Source: a virus
IMG/VR virus record: IMGVR_UViG_3300010401_000005
Location: 1 to 64,000 of that record
Strand: one strand, 5' to 3'
Length of the DNA: 64,000 nucleotides
The translations under genes were made by a program, and so were the position numbers. Positions 57,524 through 64,000 of the stretch are shown here, piece by piece (positions within the stretch are counted from its first letter, which is position 1; each line of letters opens with the position of its first letter). The notes under the pieces were generated by a model. The model saw only the letters and a program-made list of their open reading frames with translations. It did no database searches and was not told the origin of the DNA.

Positions 57524-58462
57524 TTAAGCTCCTGCGTTTCCGTAGCAGCCCCTCCAGTCCGACGAACCACAGACAAAACGTGAAGTAGATACAAACACGT
57601 ATGCCTGTACTCCAATCGCGTAATCGGTGGTGATTTCGGCCTCCTGCCGGATAAGGAACTGGAGGTAATGGTTATCCGCCACGATGAACCAACTGTTATT
57701 CGTGCCGGTGGAACCCGATGCCTGGAAGTAGGGCCACTCGATAACGTCCGCATCGTTTTTGTAGATGTTGAGGTTTCGATCCGCCGTCCCTCTCTCCCAA
57801 TCGCCGCGCATGATCTGATTCGCCACGCGATGCAGGACAGGGTTCACCACCAATACACGCGGGTTGTTCTGCAAAAACTGCGTGTTGTTCGCGGCTTTCT
57901 GCTGCCGGATGTTCACCGCGCCCGCGTCATAGGTGGCAAAGGACAGGTCGCCGCCCGATGAGGCGCGATTGCTGACGGTTACGCCGCTATTGGCCTGACT
58001 GATCGGGTGCGCGGTGGAGAAGAGAGGCTGTCCGTCTGCCATCTGCGGGGTATTGTTGCCGACAGTGGCGAAGGCGATGTTTTTGAAGAAGTTCGCCGCC
58101 ACGATCTCCTTGAGCGTCTGATGGGACACAGCCAACTGACCGCCCTTTGTGGGAAGGACTTTCGCCATGACGCCGTACTGGTCGTCCTTCCAGTCCTCGT
58201 ACGCCAATATATCACCGAGGGCGTAGTTGACCGGGGTGTACCGCTTACCGAAGGACGGCTTGAACTGACCCTGCGCGACGCCTTCACCGGGTCCACGGCG
58301 CAGCGGGAGACCGTACATCTCCCAGTTTTGTTCATCCGTATACCTGCCGTCCATTTGCCCCATGTGGAAAATCTGAGGCAGCACGGTCGGCCATGCGTCG
58401 TATGCTATTCCAAACTGCTTGGAGATGCCTTTGCTGAAAAGTGGAGTCAGGTCTTGACTCAT
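57524..58462 (-). CDS. Major capsid protein, HK97 fold (312 aa)
   Basis: Contains the features of phage capsid proteins of this group: E-loop region (YTPVNYALGDILAYEDWKDD), KEIVAANFFKNIAFATVGN, DGQPLFSTAHPI, RQQKAANNTQFLQNNPRVLV and VNPVLHRVANQIM. Length fits HK97-fold capsids without a delta domain, which a separate scaffold (60149-61003) would assist. Expressed behind a pseudoknotted leader (58504-58578). Confidence 0.85.
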   Translation of the reverse strand: MSQDLTPLFSKGISKQFGIAYDAWPTVLPQIFHMGQMDGRYTDEQNWEMYGLPLRRGPGEGVAQGQFKPSFGKRYTPVNYALGDILAYEDWKDDQYGVMAKVLPTKGGQLAVSHQTLKEIVAANFFKNIAFATVGNNTPQMADGQPLFSTAHPISQANSGVTVSNRASSGGDLSFATYDAGAVNIRQQKAANNTQFLQNNPRVLVVNPVLHRVANQIMRGDWERGTADRNLNIYKNDADVIEWPYFQASGSTGTNNSWFIVADNHYLQFLIRQEAEITTDYAIGVQAYVFVSTSRFVCGSSDWRGCYGNAGA

Positions 58463-58467
58463 CTGTG

Positions 58468-58578
58468 GTGAGGTTCCTTGTCCTCACTCGCCCTCGTGAA
58501 ACGCGCCCTGACAACGAATATCTATCCGGGGGAAAATCTCCAGGGCGGGAGAGTTTCAGGGGCCAGCCTATCCCCCGG
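58468..58578 (-). promoter_or_regulatory. Virion-leader RNA element 2 (capsid gene leader)
   Basis: Outer stem CCGGGGGA/TCCCCCGG (58526-58533 with 58571-58578), then TAGGCTG..CTGAAA, an inner TCTCC/GGAGA hairpin (58537-58552), and a loop CAGGGCG (58541-58547) that pairs perfectly with CGCCCTG (58504-58510): an H-type pseudoknot. Next, GTGAGG/CCTCAC (58468-58487) places the AAGGA ribosome site in a hairpin loop before the capsid ATG. Confidence 0.65.
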
Positions 58579-58595
58579 AACTGGTAACGCGGGGT

Positions 58596-59261
58596 TTACG
58601 TCGCCGCCGCGTAAAAGATACCGGTAAGGTACTGCTGATACGCAGGCTTGACCGAGAACAGGTACTTGCACTGCGTGGAGGAGACATTGAAGAACGGATC
58701 GGTCTCGTTGACCGCCGTCACCTCGCCCACGATGTCGGCAGTGACCGAGGACTCATTTGCCGCAAAGTCCACGGTGTTGTAAGTCTGAATCCCGATGGTG
58801 TGGCCGATCTTGGTAGAGGAGACCGTCACCGCCGCATTACCCGACGCCTGCGCACGGATATAGAACTCGCTGTCGTCGTTGAACACCTGCACGAGCAGGC
58901 GGGCGTTGCCAGTCACGGGGTCAGTGTCGATACCTGCGGCGTAGGAGGGCAGAGGGTACTGCGGCGCGGCACCTGCGGCGACAGTAGAAGGTGGGGTGAC
59001 GCCTCCGACCGGCGCACCTGCCGAATCGGTCTTCACGTCGTGCTTCGCCACGCCCAACAGTCCCGCCACGGAGGTGTTGGTAAAACTTGCGGCAATCATC
59101 GTGCTTGTCAGTTTGCAGACCCTTACCGTACTGTTGGCGTTGTTGAGAACAACGATGTCACCGGCGCTGATGGTCTGCGATACGTCCACGTCATAGCTTC
59201 GCGTCAGTCCCGCCCCCATATTGGAGGAGCCTGCACGCGCAAAATCAACAGAATGAGACAC
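58596..59261 (-). CDS. Capsid decoration-like protein (221 aa)
   Basis: GTG start. Beta-rich protein (YDVDVSQTISAGDIVVLNNA, LLVQVFNDDSEFYIRA) immediately upstream of the capsid gene, the usual place of a head decoration or stabilisation protein. Shares composition with other decoration proteins; family not pinned down. Confidence 0.65.
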   Translation of the reverse strand: MSHSVDFARAGSSNMGAGLTRSYDVDVSQTISAGDIVVLNNANSTVRVCKLTSTMIAASFTNTSVAGLLGVAKHDVKTDSAGAPVGGVTPPSTVAAGAAPQYPLPSYAAGIDTDPVTGNARLLVQVFNDDSEFYIRAQASGNAAVTVSSTKIGHTIGIQTYNTVDFAANESSVTADIVGEVTAVNETDPFFNVSSTQCKYLFSVKPAYQQYLTGIFYAAAT

Positions 59262-59299
59262 TGTTCGTTTTGTCCTGTCTCACATCCCCCAAGTGAAGA

Positions 59300-59371
59300 A
59301 CCCCATGCTATTATCCGGCAACGGGCCTCCGGGGTGGGAGGCTTTCAGTGATCAGCCTAAGATGCCGGATA
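59300..59371 (-). promoter_or_regulatory. Virion-leader RNA element 3 (decoration gene leader)
   Basis: Outer 9-bp stem TATCCGGCA/TGCCGGATA (59312-59320 with 59363-59371), then TAGGCTG..CTGAAA as in element 2, inner GCCTCC/GGAGGC hairpin (59325-59342) and loop GGGGT (59331-59335) pairing with ACCCC (59300-59304). The TAGGCTG/CTGAAA text shared with element 2 while the stem sequences differ implies a conserved RNA fold. Confidence 0.65.
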
Positions 59372-59376
59372 TATGA

Positions 59377-60144
59377 TTAACCTTTTCGCGCAGCCGCCGC
59401 AGCCATCGTATTGCGCGGCCTCACGCCCGCAGGGATGGACACGATCTTCCCGCCTCCCTGTGATTGCCTGTAGGCTTCTTGTCTATCCCCCCGTGCGCCC
59501 TCCTGGGTCTCGGAGCGTGTAGGCGTCTGATGGCGTCCTCCGTTGCGGTACTTCGCCTGTTCCGCCTCGTAACGTTCCTTGCCAATCTGCTTGACGACCA
59601 TCTCCACCGGCATACCCGCAAACTGACCGCCGATCAGACCCGCCTGCACGTTGCGTTGATGCTGCTGTTGTGCGCGTGCGCCGTACTGACCGGGTTCGAT
59701 CTTAAAGCGGGGGATCTCGGCAAACTCCGTCTCTTCCGGGTTCTCGGTCTGCGCGTCGAATTCCGCCGTTTCCCTCTGTCGCTGACGTTCACGCTCCTCG
59801 AACAAGGCGCGGGGCATAGCAGCAACCAACGTGTCGCCGTGGATGAAGGGATGGCCTTTTTCGTCGGTCAAGATCCTGCCACCTGGTGTCTCACGCTTGA
59901 ACTCCCGCGAACGGTCCTTATGCTCGTATTGCTGCCACTCTGCCGGGTTGCGGATATAGGTGATAACCTCATCGTCCCGGACACCCATATCCTTCAACTC
60001 TTCGGGGGTACGGCTGAATTCGTCCCACCCATCGGGCAGCAAGTCGCGTGTCTCACCCGAAAGCAGCGGGGGCGTGTTATCGACGGTCTTTTCGTGCATC
60101 TTCGTGCCGGTGCCGGGTTGTGGTCCCGGTAATCCTGGTCGCAT
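59377..60144 (-). CDS. Hypothetical head protein (255 aa)
   Basis: Charged protein: N-terminal TPEELKDMGVRDDEVITYIR, middle acidic (TENPEETEFAEIPRF), C-terminal Gln/Arg/Ala-rich (QEGARGDRQEAYRQSQGGGK). Located between scaffold and decoration genes; could be a minor head or maturation protein. Confidence 0.55.
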   Translation of the reverse strand: MRPGLPGPQPGTGTKMHEKTVDNTPPLLSGETRDLLPDGWDEFSRTPEELKDMGVRDDEVITYIRNPAEWQQYEHKDRSREFKRETPGGRILTDEKGHPFIHGDTLVAAMPRALFEERERQRQRETAEFDAQTENPEETEFAEIPRFKIEPGQYGARAQQQHQRNVQAGLIGGQFAGMPVEMVVKQIGKERYEAEQAKYRNGGRHQTPTRSETQEGARGDRQEAYRQSQGGGKIVSIPAGVRPRNTMAAAAARKG

Positions 60145-60148
60145 ATCG

Positions 60149-61003
60149 TTATCTCCTATTGAGGTTCAGAATCCGCTGCGCTTCGTCCGCCGTCACGCCG
60201 AATTCTTCCATGTAAAACTTCACGCCGCTCGGTACACTTGCGCCGCGTGTTGCCGCCGCCGATCTGGTCGCGGTGGGAGAGACGGCAGGAGAGGGCGTTC
60301 GCTGTGAGGGTGGCAACAGTCGGGGAGGAGCGGCGGGGGCTTTTGGTTTCTCCGCAGGTTTCGGGTTGAAGAGTTCGGCGGCACGCGCAAACGCCGCGCC
60401 GGGGTCTTTTGTCGCCTGGATCTCCTGCCACACTACGATAGCGGCGGCTTCGAGTTGCGCCTCTTCCGTCACCCTGCGCTCTGCGGGCATGGTGGCAAGA
60501 TGCGCTTCCATCGCTCTGCCATGCACCCGGTAAAAGTCGGGGGAAACGGCGGAACGCTGCTCCATCTGCCACGCCGCAATTGCCTGGGCTTGACGATCCT
60601 GCGCGGCCATGTAGCGGTACGTTTCCGCCGCCGCCGCTACCGGGTCGGTAATGGCGAGTTCATTCAACCGCGTGCGCACCTCTTCAGGCATCCCCTGAAT
60701 GGTCATTGCAGGCGCGGCAGGTTTGTACGCCGGTTTCTCTTCCGGCGTCTGTGCGGTCGCTACAGGGGCAGGCGTTTCAGGTTCGGCTACGATCTGCCAA
60801 ACGCCTTCATCGTTGGGTTTCCACTCGTTACCCGCATCGCCGGCATAAATCTGCGACGGGTCGTACTGCGCAGGAAAAGTTAGTTCTTCCTGCGATTCGG
60901 ATTCCGCCTGCTCGTATTGAGTGCCCTCTGTTTCAGGTTCAGCCTCTTGCGGCGAGTTTTGCAACCCTTCCAGCAGTTGCAGATCCTCTTCGTCCATTAT
61001 CAT
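60149..61003 (-). CDS. Scaffolding-like protein (284 aa)
   Basis: Acidic, Glu/Gln/Pro-rich N-terminus (EEDLQLLEGLQNSPQEAEPE), helical middle with AAETYRYMAAQDRQ, Ala/Pro-rich linker and a basic helical C-terminus (TADEAQRILNLNRR), the standard build of phage scaffolds, whose C-terminus binds the capsid protein. Gene order scaffold-decoration-capsid supports this. Confidence 0.7.
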   Translation of the reverse strand: MIMDEEDLQLLEGLQNSPQEAEPETEGTQYEQAESESQEELTFPAQYDPSQIYAGDAGNEWKPNDEGVWQIVAEPETPAPVATAQTPEEKPAYKPAAPAMTIQGMPEEVRTRLNELAITDPVAAAAETYRYMAAQDRQAQAIAAWQMEQRSAVSPDFYRVHGRAMEAHLATMPAERRVTEEAQLEAAAIVVWQEIQATKDPGAAFARAAELFNPKPAEKPKAPAAPPRLLPPSQRTPSPAVSPTATRSAAATRGASVPSGVKFYMEEFGVTADEAQRILNLNRR

Positions 61004-61316
61004 TCTCCTCGTTGCGGGCTTCCCGCGTCTGTCGGTTCACTTCGAGTGCCACCATCTGCGCGGGGGTCTTTATCATGGCGTCCAGTGCCTTCGCCTGTCC
61101 CTGCATGAAACGAAACTCTTCTGCCGTCTTCGCCTCCATCAACTTCTCAAGAGCGTTCTGACGAAGGGCAAAATAATAAGGGTAGATTTCCTGTGTCCAG
61201 ATGTCGGAGTACAGAATGCGTTCCCAATTCGGCTGACGCTCCAGGTTATCGGGCGGCGTGAGTTCGATGACGGGCACGGTGGATTCGGGTTCAGGTTTTT
61301 GCCACCAGAAGCGCAT
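60939..61316 (-). CDS. Hypothetical head-associated protein (125 aa)
   Basis: Overlaps the scaffold gene by 65 nt in another frame. Contains NWERILYSDIWTQEIYPYYF and helix FRFMQGQAKALDAMI, a pattern frequent in small proteins encoded between portal and scaffold genes. Basic C-terminal tail. Confidence 0.55.
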   Translation of the reverse strand: MRFWWQKPEPESTVPVIELTPPDNLERQPNWERILYSDIWTQEIYPYYFALRQNALEKLMEAKTAEEFRFMQGQAKALDAMIKTPAQMVALEVNRQTREARNEENDNGRRGSATAGRVAKLAARG

Positions 61317-61576
61317 TACTCTTCTCCCTCGAATCCCTCATCGGTATCATGGTTGCCGCTCAAGTGGTCGTGAATAAACTTCTGCGCCATGCCGACGCAG
61401 GTAAAACCGCCGCCGTAAAAGGCATTGCGAACCCGTTCTACGCCTTCATTACCTGCTTTGTCGTCCACATCCATCACGCAAACCAGAAGGGCGCGGTGAC
61501 GGGTCTTCAGTTCGTCAATGAGTTCTTGTGACGAAGCCACGGCAAGCGGATTGATGACAAAAGTATCCTCACCCAT
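61316..61576 (-). CDS. Hypothetical 86-aa protein
   Basis: The ATG at 61576 shares one base with the upstream TAA and follows GAGGATACGCCGTA. Mixed alpha/beta (LVCVMDVDDKAGNEGVERVR) with an acidic end; looks like a small nucleotide-binding or single-domain head protein. Unknown. Confidence 0.55.
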   Translation of the reverse strand: MGEDTFVINPLAVASSQELIDELKTRHRALLVCVMDVDDKAGNEGVERVRNAFYGGGFTCVGMAQKFIHDHLSGNHDTDEGFEGEE

Positions 61577-61701
61577 TACGGCGTATCCTCTTTCTTGGTA
61601 CTCTGATTCACCACCTTGCCCGTACCACGACAGGAAGCGCACTTCTTCGCGCCCTTCATGCCCGTGCCCTTACACGCCGAACAGGATTTTGCTTTCTTCA
61701 A
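61576..61701 (-). CDS. 41-aa DnaJ-type zinc knuckle protein
   Basis: TTG start at 61701, 5 nt after GGGAGA. SCSACKGTGMKGAKKCASC then RGTGKV gives two CxxCxGTG knuckles and little else: a minimal zinc finger. Common in phage head operons; role unknown. Confidence 0.6.
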   Translation of the reverse strand: MKKAKSCSACKGTGMKGAKKCASCRGTGKVVNQSTKKEDTP

Positions 61702-61711
61702 GGCGATCTCC

Positions 61712-62071
61712 CTACAACCACACAAACTGAATAATCGTCGTATTCGCGCACAGAAGCCCAAACGCAAAGGACTGCGACGGATCAATAGACAGCCAACAGG
61801 TCTGCGTCTTGTGCAGATACAAATGGGTTACATCACCCGATTCACCCTTTAGAACTATGGTCCCGGTGTTGTCGGAGGGTGGCTGAATCCCCACCTTGAC
61901 CGCGCCCGTCTGCACCGTAATTGCCGCAAAGGTGTTGGCGACAAAGGTCTGCTGCGTGCGGGTCTGAGGCGCGGCGGCGTTGGTCTCGGTCGGTACGTCG
62001 GCATGGTCGGTCTCGTTACCGGCGAGGTTGGTTTTCGTCCACGATGCGTTAAAGGTGCTGGATGCTGCCAT
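61712..62071 (-). CDS. Virion-block protein (119 aa)
   Basis: Beta-rich (FNASWTKTNLAGNETDHADV, VGIQPPSDNTGTIVLKGESG, CANTTIIQFVWL). Resembles small head stabilisation or tail accessory proteins. Unnamed. Confidence 0.55.
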   Translation of the reverse strand: MAASSTFNASWTKTNLAGNETDHADVPTETNAAAPQTRTQQTFVANTFAAITVQTGAVKVGIQPPSDNTGTIVLKGESGDVTHLYLHKTQTCWLSIDPSQSFAFGLLCANTTIIQFVWL

Positions 62072-62398
62072 TTACTTCGCCTCTCCGAAAATGTTGATCG
62101 CCTTCACCACTTCACCGGGTTTGCGTCCATACCCGAATTCGTTCATTGCGCCCCGCTTTTTGGCTTGCCCCCATGCCCATGACAGGAGAACCATATCTGC
62201 GCTTTCCTGATCCTGCATGACCGGGATTCGCACCACATCGGGCAATTCTTCCGCCGCAACTATCGCCAACAGGCAATCGTATGCTTCGCCCTTCTGCCGT
62301 TTGTCAATGTCCTTGTAGAAAATCATCTCCCACGTCAGACATTTGGCTTCCCAATGGGCCTCAGCGGAAATCCCCGATTCGAGTTCGATCAATGGCAT
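62072..62398 (-). CDS. Hypothetical head-block protein (108 aa)
   Basis: Contains LTWEMIFYKDIDKRQKGEAY and SWAWGQAKKRGAMNEFGYGR. One-base overlap with the next upstream stop. No family recognised. Confidence 0.5.
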   Translation of the reverse strand: MPLIELESGISAEAHWEAKCLTWEMIFYKDIDKRQKGEAYDCLLAIVAAEELPDVVRIPVMQDQESADMVLLSWAWGQAKKRGAMNEFGYGRKPGEVVKAINIFGEAK

Positions 62399-62622
62399 CA
62401 GTTTTTTGCCTTCTTACCCTTCAAAACCCGGTTCGCTTTCGCGTCTACGGTCGCCTTCTGTGCAGGCGTCAGGTTCCCCTTTGCCTCTTGCTGCGTTGCG
62501 CGGGCTTTTGCGTTCGCTGCGTGCGCCCTGTCGCCGGGAGGGATCGGATATTTGCGCTCCGAAGGTAAGGCGAAATCAGATTTGGGCAAGGCTTTGCGTC
62601 TTGCAGTCGAAAACTTGCTCAT
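62398..62622 (-). CDS. Small DUF6582-like head-block protein (74 aa)
   Basis: The stretch ALPKSDFALPSERKYPIPPG and HAANAKARATQQ matches a short phage signature (DFALPGERKYPI...HARNALARV) found in head-maturation proteases and near portal genes; the rest is basic. Function unknown. Overlaps the next gene by 47 nt. Confidence 0.6.
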   Translation of the reverse strand: MSKFSTARRKALPKSDFALPSERKYPIPPGDRAHAANAKARATQQEAKGNLTPAQKATVDAKANRVLKGKKAKN

Positions 62623-62821
62623 CTCTCCGAACTCCCCTTTCTTTCCAGAACTCTGCCGACATTCGGTCAAGAAAATCCGTTCGATGTACGTCCAACGCTT
62701 CGGAAATATCACGCATCGCATATTGAACAGGCGTATAACCGCGAAACAGATCGTCAGCAATATCGTCAATGCTGCACGGTTCCCAATAGGGCAACGAATC
62801 AGGCCAAATGTAAGAACTCAT
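62576..62821 (-). CDS. Hypothetical 81-aa protein next to portal
   Basis: Start overlaps the portal stop (ATGA). Helical protein: MSSYIWPDSLPYWEPCSI, VQYAMRDISEALDVHR and KERGVRRDEQVFDC. Real by coupling; unknown. Confidence 0.5.
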   Translation of the reverse strand: MSSYIWPDSLPYWEPCSIDDIADDLFRGYTPVQYAMRDISEALDVHRTDFLDRMSAEFWKERGVRRDEQVFDCKTQSLAQI

Positions 62822-64000
62822 TGCTGTAACAACGCTCCCCCACTCCCCGCAGGAGCGGTATTCAACCCACCCTGAGACGCCAATATCTGCTGTATCACCT
62901 GCGGCGGCACACCCGACGCCACCAACTGCGCGATATTGGCCGGAAGTTCCTGCGGTTGTGGCATCTGTGGCTCCGGGCCTATCCACTCCTCCGGTTGCCG
63001 TTCCCCCATATCCAAGAGGGCTTGACGCACGCCGTGCCAAATCAACGGCGCGAACTGGGGGCTGATCTGCATGACCTGCGCGAGTGCAGCGAAATAGCCC
63101 ATCTGGGCCTGAATCTTCGCCTGTGTCAACTTCAACCGCATCTCCGGTGTCACGGTCGTGCTTGTAGCAGTAGGGACGTAGCGGTACAGCCCCCGCATGT
63201 TCTGCGCACTCACTTCCATCTGCTTGCCCTGATAGTTGAAACTCTCCTGCAACCCTTCGCCCTCAAACTGCGCATGCAATGCCACAATGCGGGCGGCTAA
63301 CTCCTCCATGCTGCTTTGAAAGCCTTGAAGGAAGAGGTCGAACTTGGAGTCGGTGGCGGCAAGGACGTTCTGAATCTCCGCATCCTTGCGAACCTTCGCC
63401 TGCAACTCCCCATACCCTTCCGCTGCTACAAGCCCTTTGCCTCTCCCGACAATCGCGCCTTGTAACTCCATGCCTTTTTCGGCCTTACTGCCCCATTCCA
63501 GCGTCCGCAGGGTGTTCGGGTCGTCTTCGGGCAGTATCGCGCCGGGGTAGATGCTGAACGCGTTGTACTTTTGAATCCACTCCGCAGGGGCTACGAGTAC
63601 CGGTGCCATCTCCAGGTCCATGCCATCTATGGTCAACTGAAGGTTTGCGTTCGCTTCATCTTGGAGCGTCGCCAGCAGTTGCATAGCACCGATTCCGAGC
63701 AGGCGATTCGGACGCGGGAGCATCGAAAAACTGATGTATGGCCGATCCGTGTAGGGTGATATGTCCATCAGGAACACAATCTGCTGTTGAGGGCATAACA
63801 TACACATCAGGTCATCGGCCCTATACTGCTCCGGTATGGCGTCTTCATCGTCGCGCAGTTTCGGCATACGCCCGAAGTAGAGGAAGCACTCATAAAAACC
63901 GTCTTCGCGCACACTGGCGTTGTTCGAGGTGCCGTCGTATTCGTTGCGCACCGTCCGCAGTAAGTCGCCGCCCATAGAGTGCGTGGGGCCGAGGCGAATC
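62818..64000 (-). CDS. Portal protein, N-terminus beyond window edge
   Basis: 394 residues are visible; the frame is open to the right edge, so at least the N-terminal third is missing. Core portal text: ISFSMLPRPNRLLGIGAMQL, LATLQDEANANLQLTIDGMD, WGSKAEKGMELQGAIVGRGK, AATDSKFDLFLQGFQSS, plus the C-terminal NIAQLVASGVPPQVIQQILA. Portal dodecamers form the DNA gate of the head. Position upstream of the scaffold and capsid genes agrees. Confidence 0.85.
   Translation of the reverse strand, partial: IRLGPTHSMGGDLLRTVRNEYDGTSNNASVREDGFYECFLYFGRMPKLRDDEDAIPEQYRADDLMCMLCPQQQIVFLMDISPYTDRPYISFSMLPRPNRLLGIGAMQLLATLQDEANANLQLTIDGMDLEMAPVLVAPAEWIQKYNAFSIYPGAILPEDDPNTLRTLEWGSKAEKGMELQGAIVGRGKGLVAAEGYGELQAKVRKDAEIQNVLAATDSKFDLFLQGFQSSMEELAARIVALHAQFEGEGLQESFNYQGKQMEVSAQNMRGLYRYVPTATSTTVTPEMRLKLTQAKIQAQMGYFAALAQVMQISPQFAPLIWHGVRQALLDMGERQPEEWIGPEPQMPQPQELPANIAQLVASGVPPQVIQQILASQGGLNTAPAGSGGALLQQ

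Overview
This window is bacteriophage DNA: most of a roughly 65 kb, tightly packed, tailed double-stranded DNA phage genome with about 115 genes, many overlapping by 1-4 nt (ATGA, TAATG). The virion genes visible are a terminase pair, portal, scaffold-like protein, HK97-fold capsid protein, decoration protein, two paralogous head-tail adaptor-like proteins, a tail hub-like protein, an enzymatic tail spike and a 2263-residue internal virion protein. No tail tube, sheath or tape-measure gene is visible, so a short-tailed (podovirus-like) virion is the best guess. Promoters are of the TTGACA/TATAAT type with AGGAGG ribosome sites, so the host is a bacterium using ordinary sigma-70; the sequence does not identify it. 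No tRNA, integrase, DNA polymerase or recognisable endolysin gene is present. Layout. Positions 1-2980 (minus) hold two small genes and the terminase subunits. Positions 3106-4782 (plus) are a short operon between a consensus promoter and a terminator. Positions 4759-28869 (minus) are the early/middle region: small unknown proteins plus RusA-like resolvase, MT-A70 adenine methyltransferase, SF2 helicase, C5-cytosine methyltransferase, a TGT/DpdA-like protein, a ParB-like protein, a SWIM-finger protein, a PP-loop (PAPS-reductase-like) enzyme and an XRE repressor. Positions 28876-28941 are a divergent control region; 28978-32776 (plus) is an operon of small genes ending at a hairpin. Positions 32846-64000 (minus) are a lysis-like membrane cluster followed by the virion genes, interrupted by two plus-strand cargo genes (47934-48266 and an SGNH-hydrolase lipoprotein at 54222-54794). 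On the minus strand the canonical order TerS-TerL-small genes runs off the left edge and portal-scaffold-capsid enters from the right edge, so the two window ends probably join in a circularly permuted genome only slightly longer than the window. How the genes fit together. The early region combines DNA recombination/replication accessories with two base methylases and perhaps a deazaguanine-type modification. The late strand makes head and tail; a GH43-like spike and a collagen-like protein are probably receptor-facing, the giant ParB-domain protein is probably packaged and injected, and a 77-residue Acb2/Tad1-family protein is a likely counter-defence factor. The most unusual feature is the density of RNA or DNA structure: two promoter-proximal leaders that share a pseudoknotted terminator/antiterminator architecture (12912-13059, 15474-15622); three leaders of another pseudoknot class in front of virion genes (55725, 58504, 59300); two gene-free stretches of about 0.5 kb dense in hairpins (9373-9957, 17960-18489), the second ending in a cloverleaf-like fold; and four perfect 10-13 bp palindromes with 3-nt loops, one per repeat module, inside the cytosine methyltransferase gene. 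All fold and family statements come from reading by eye; no search or folding program was run.
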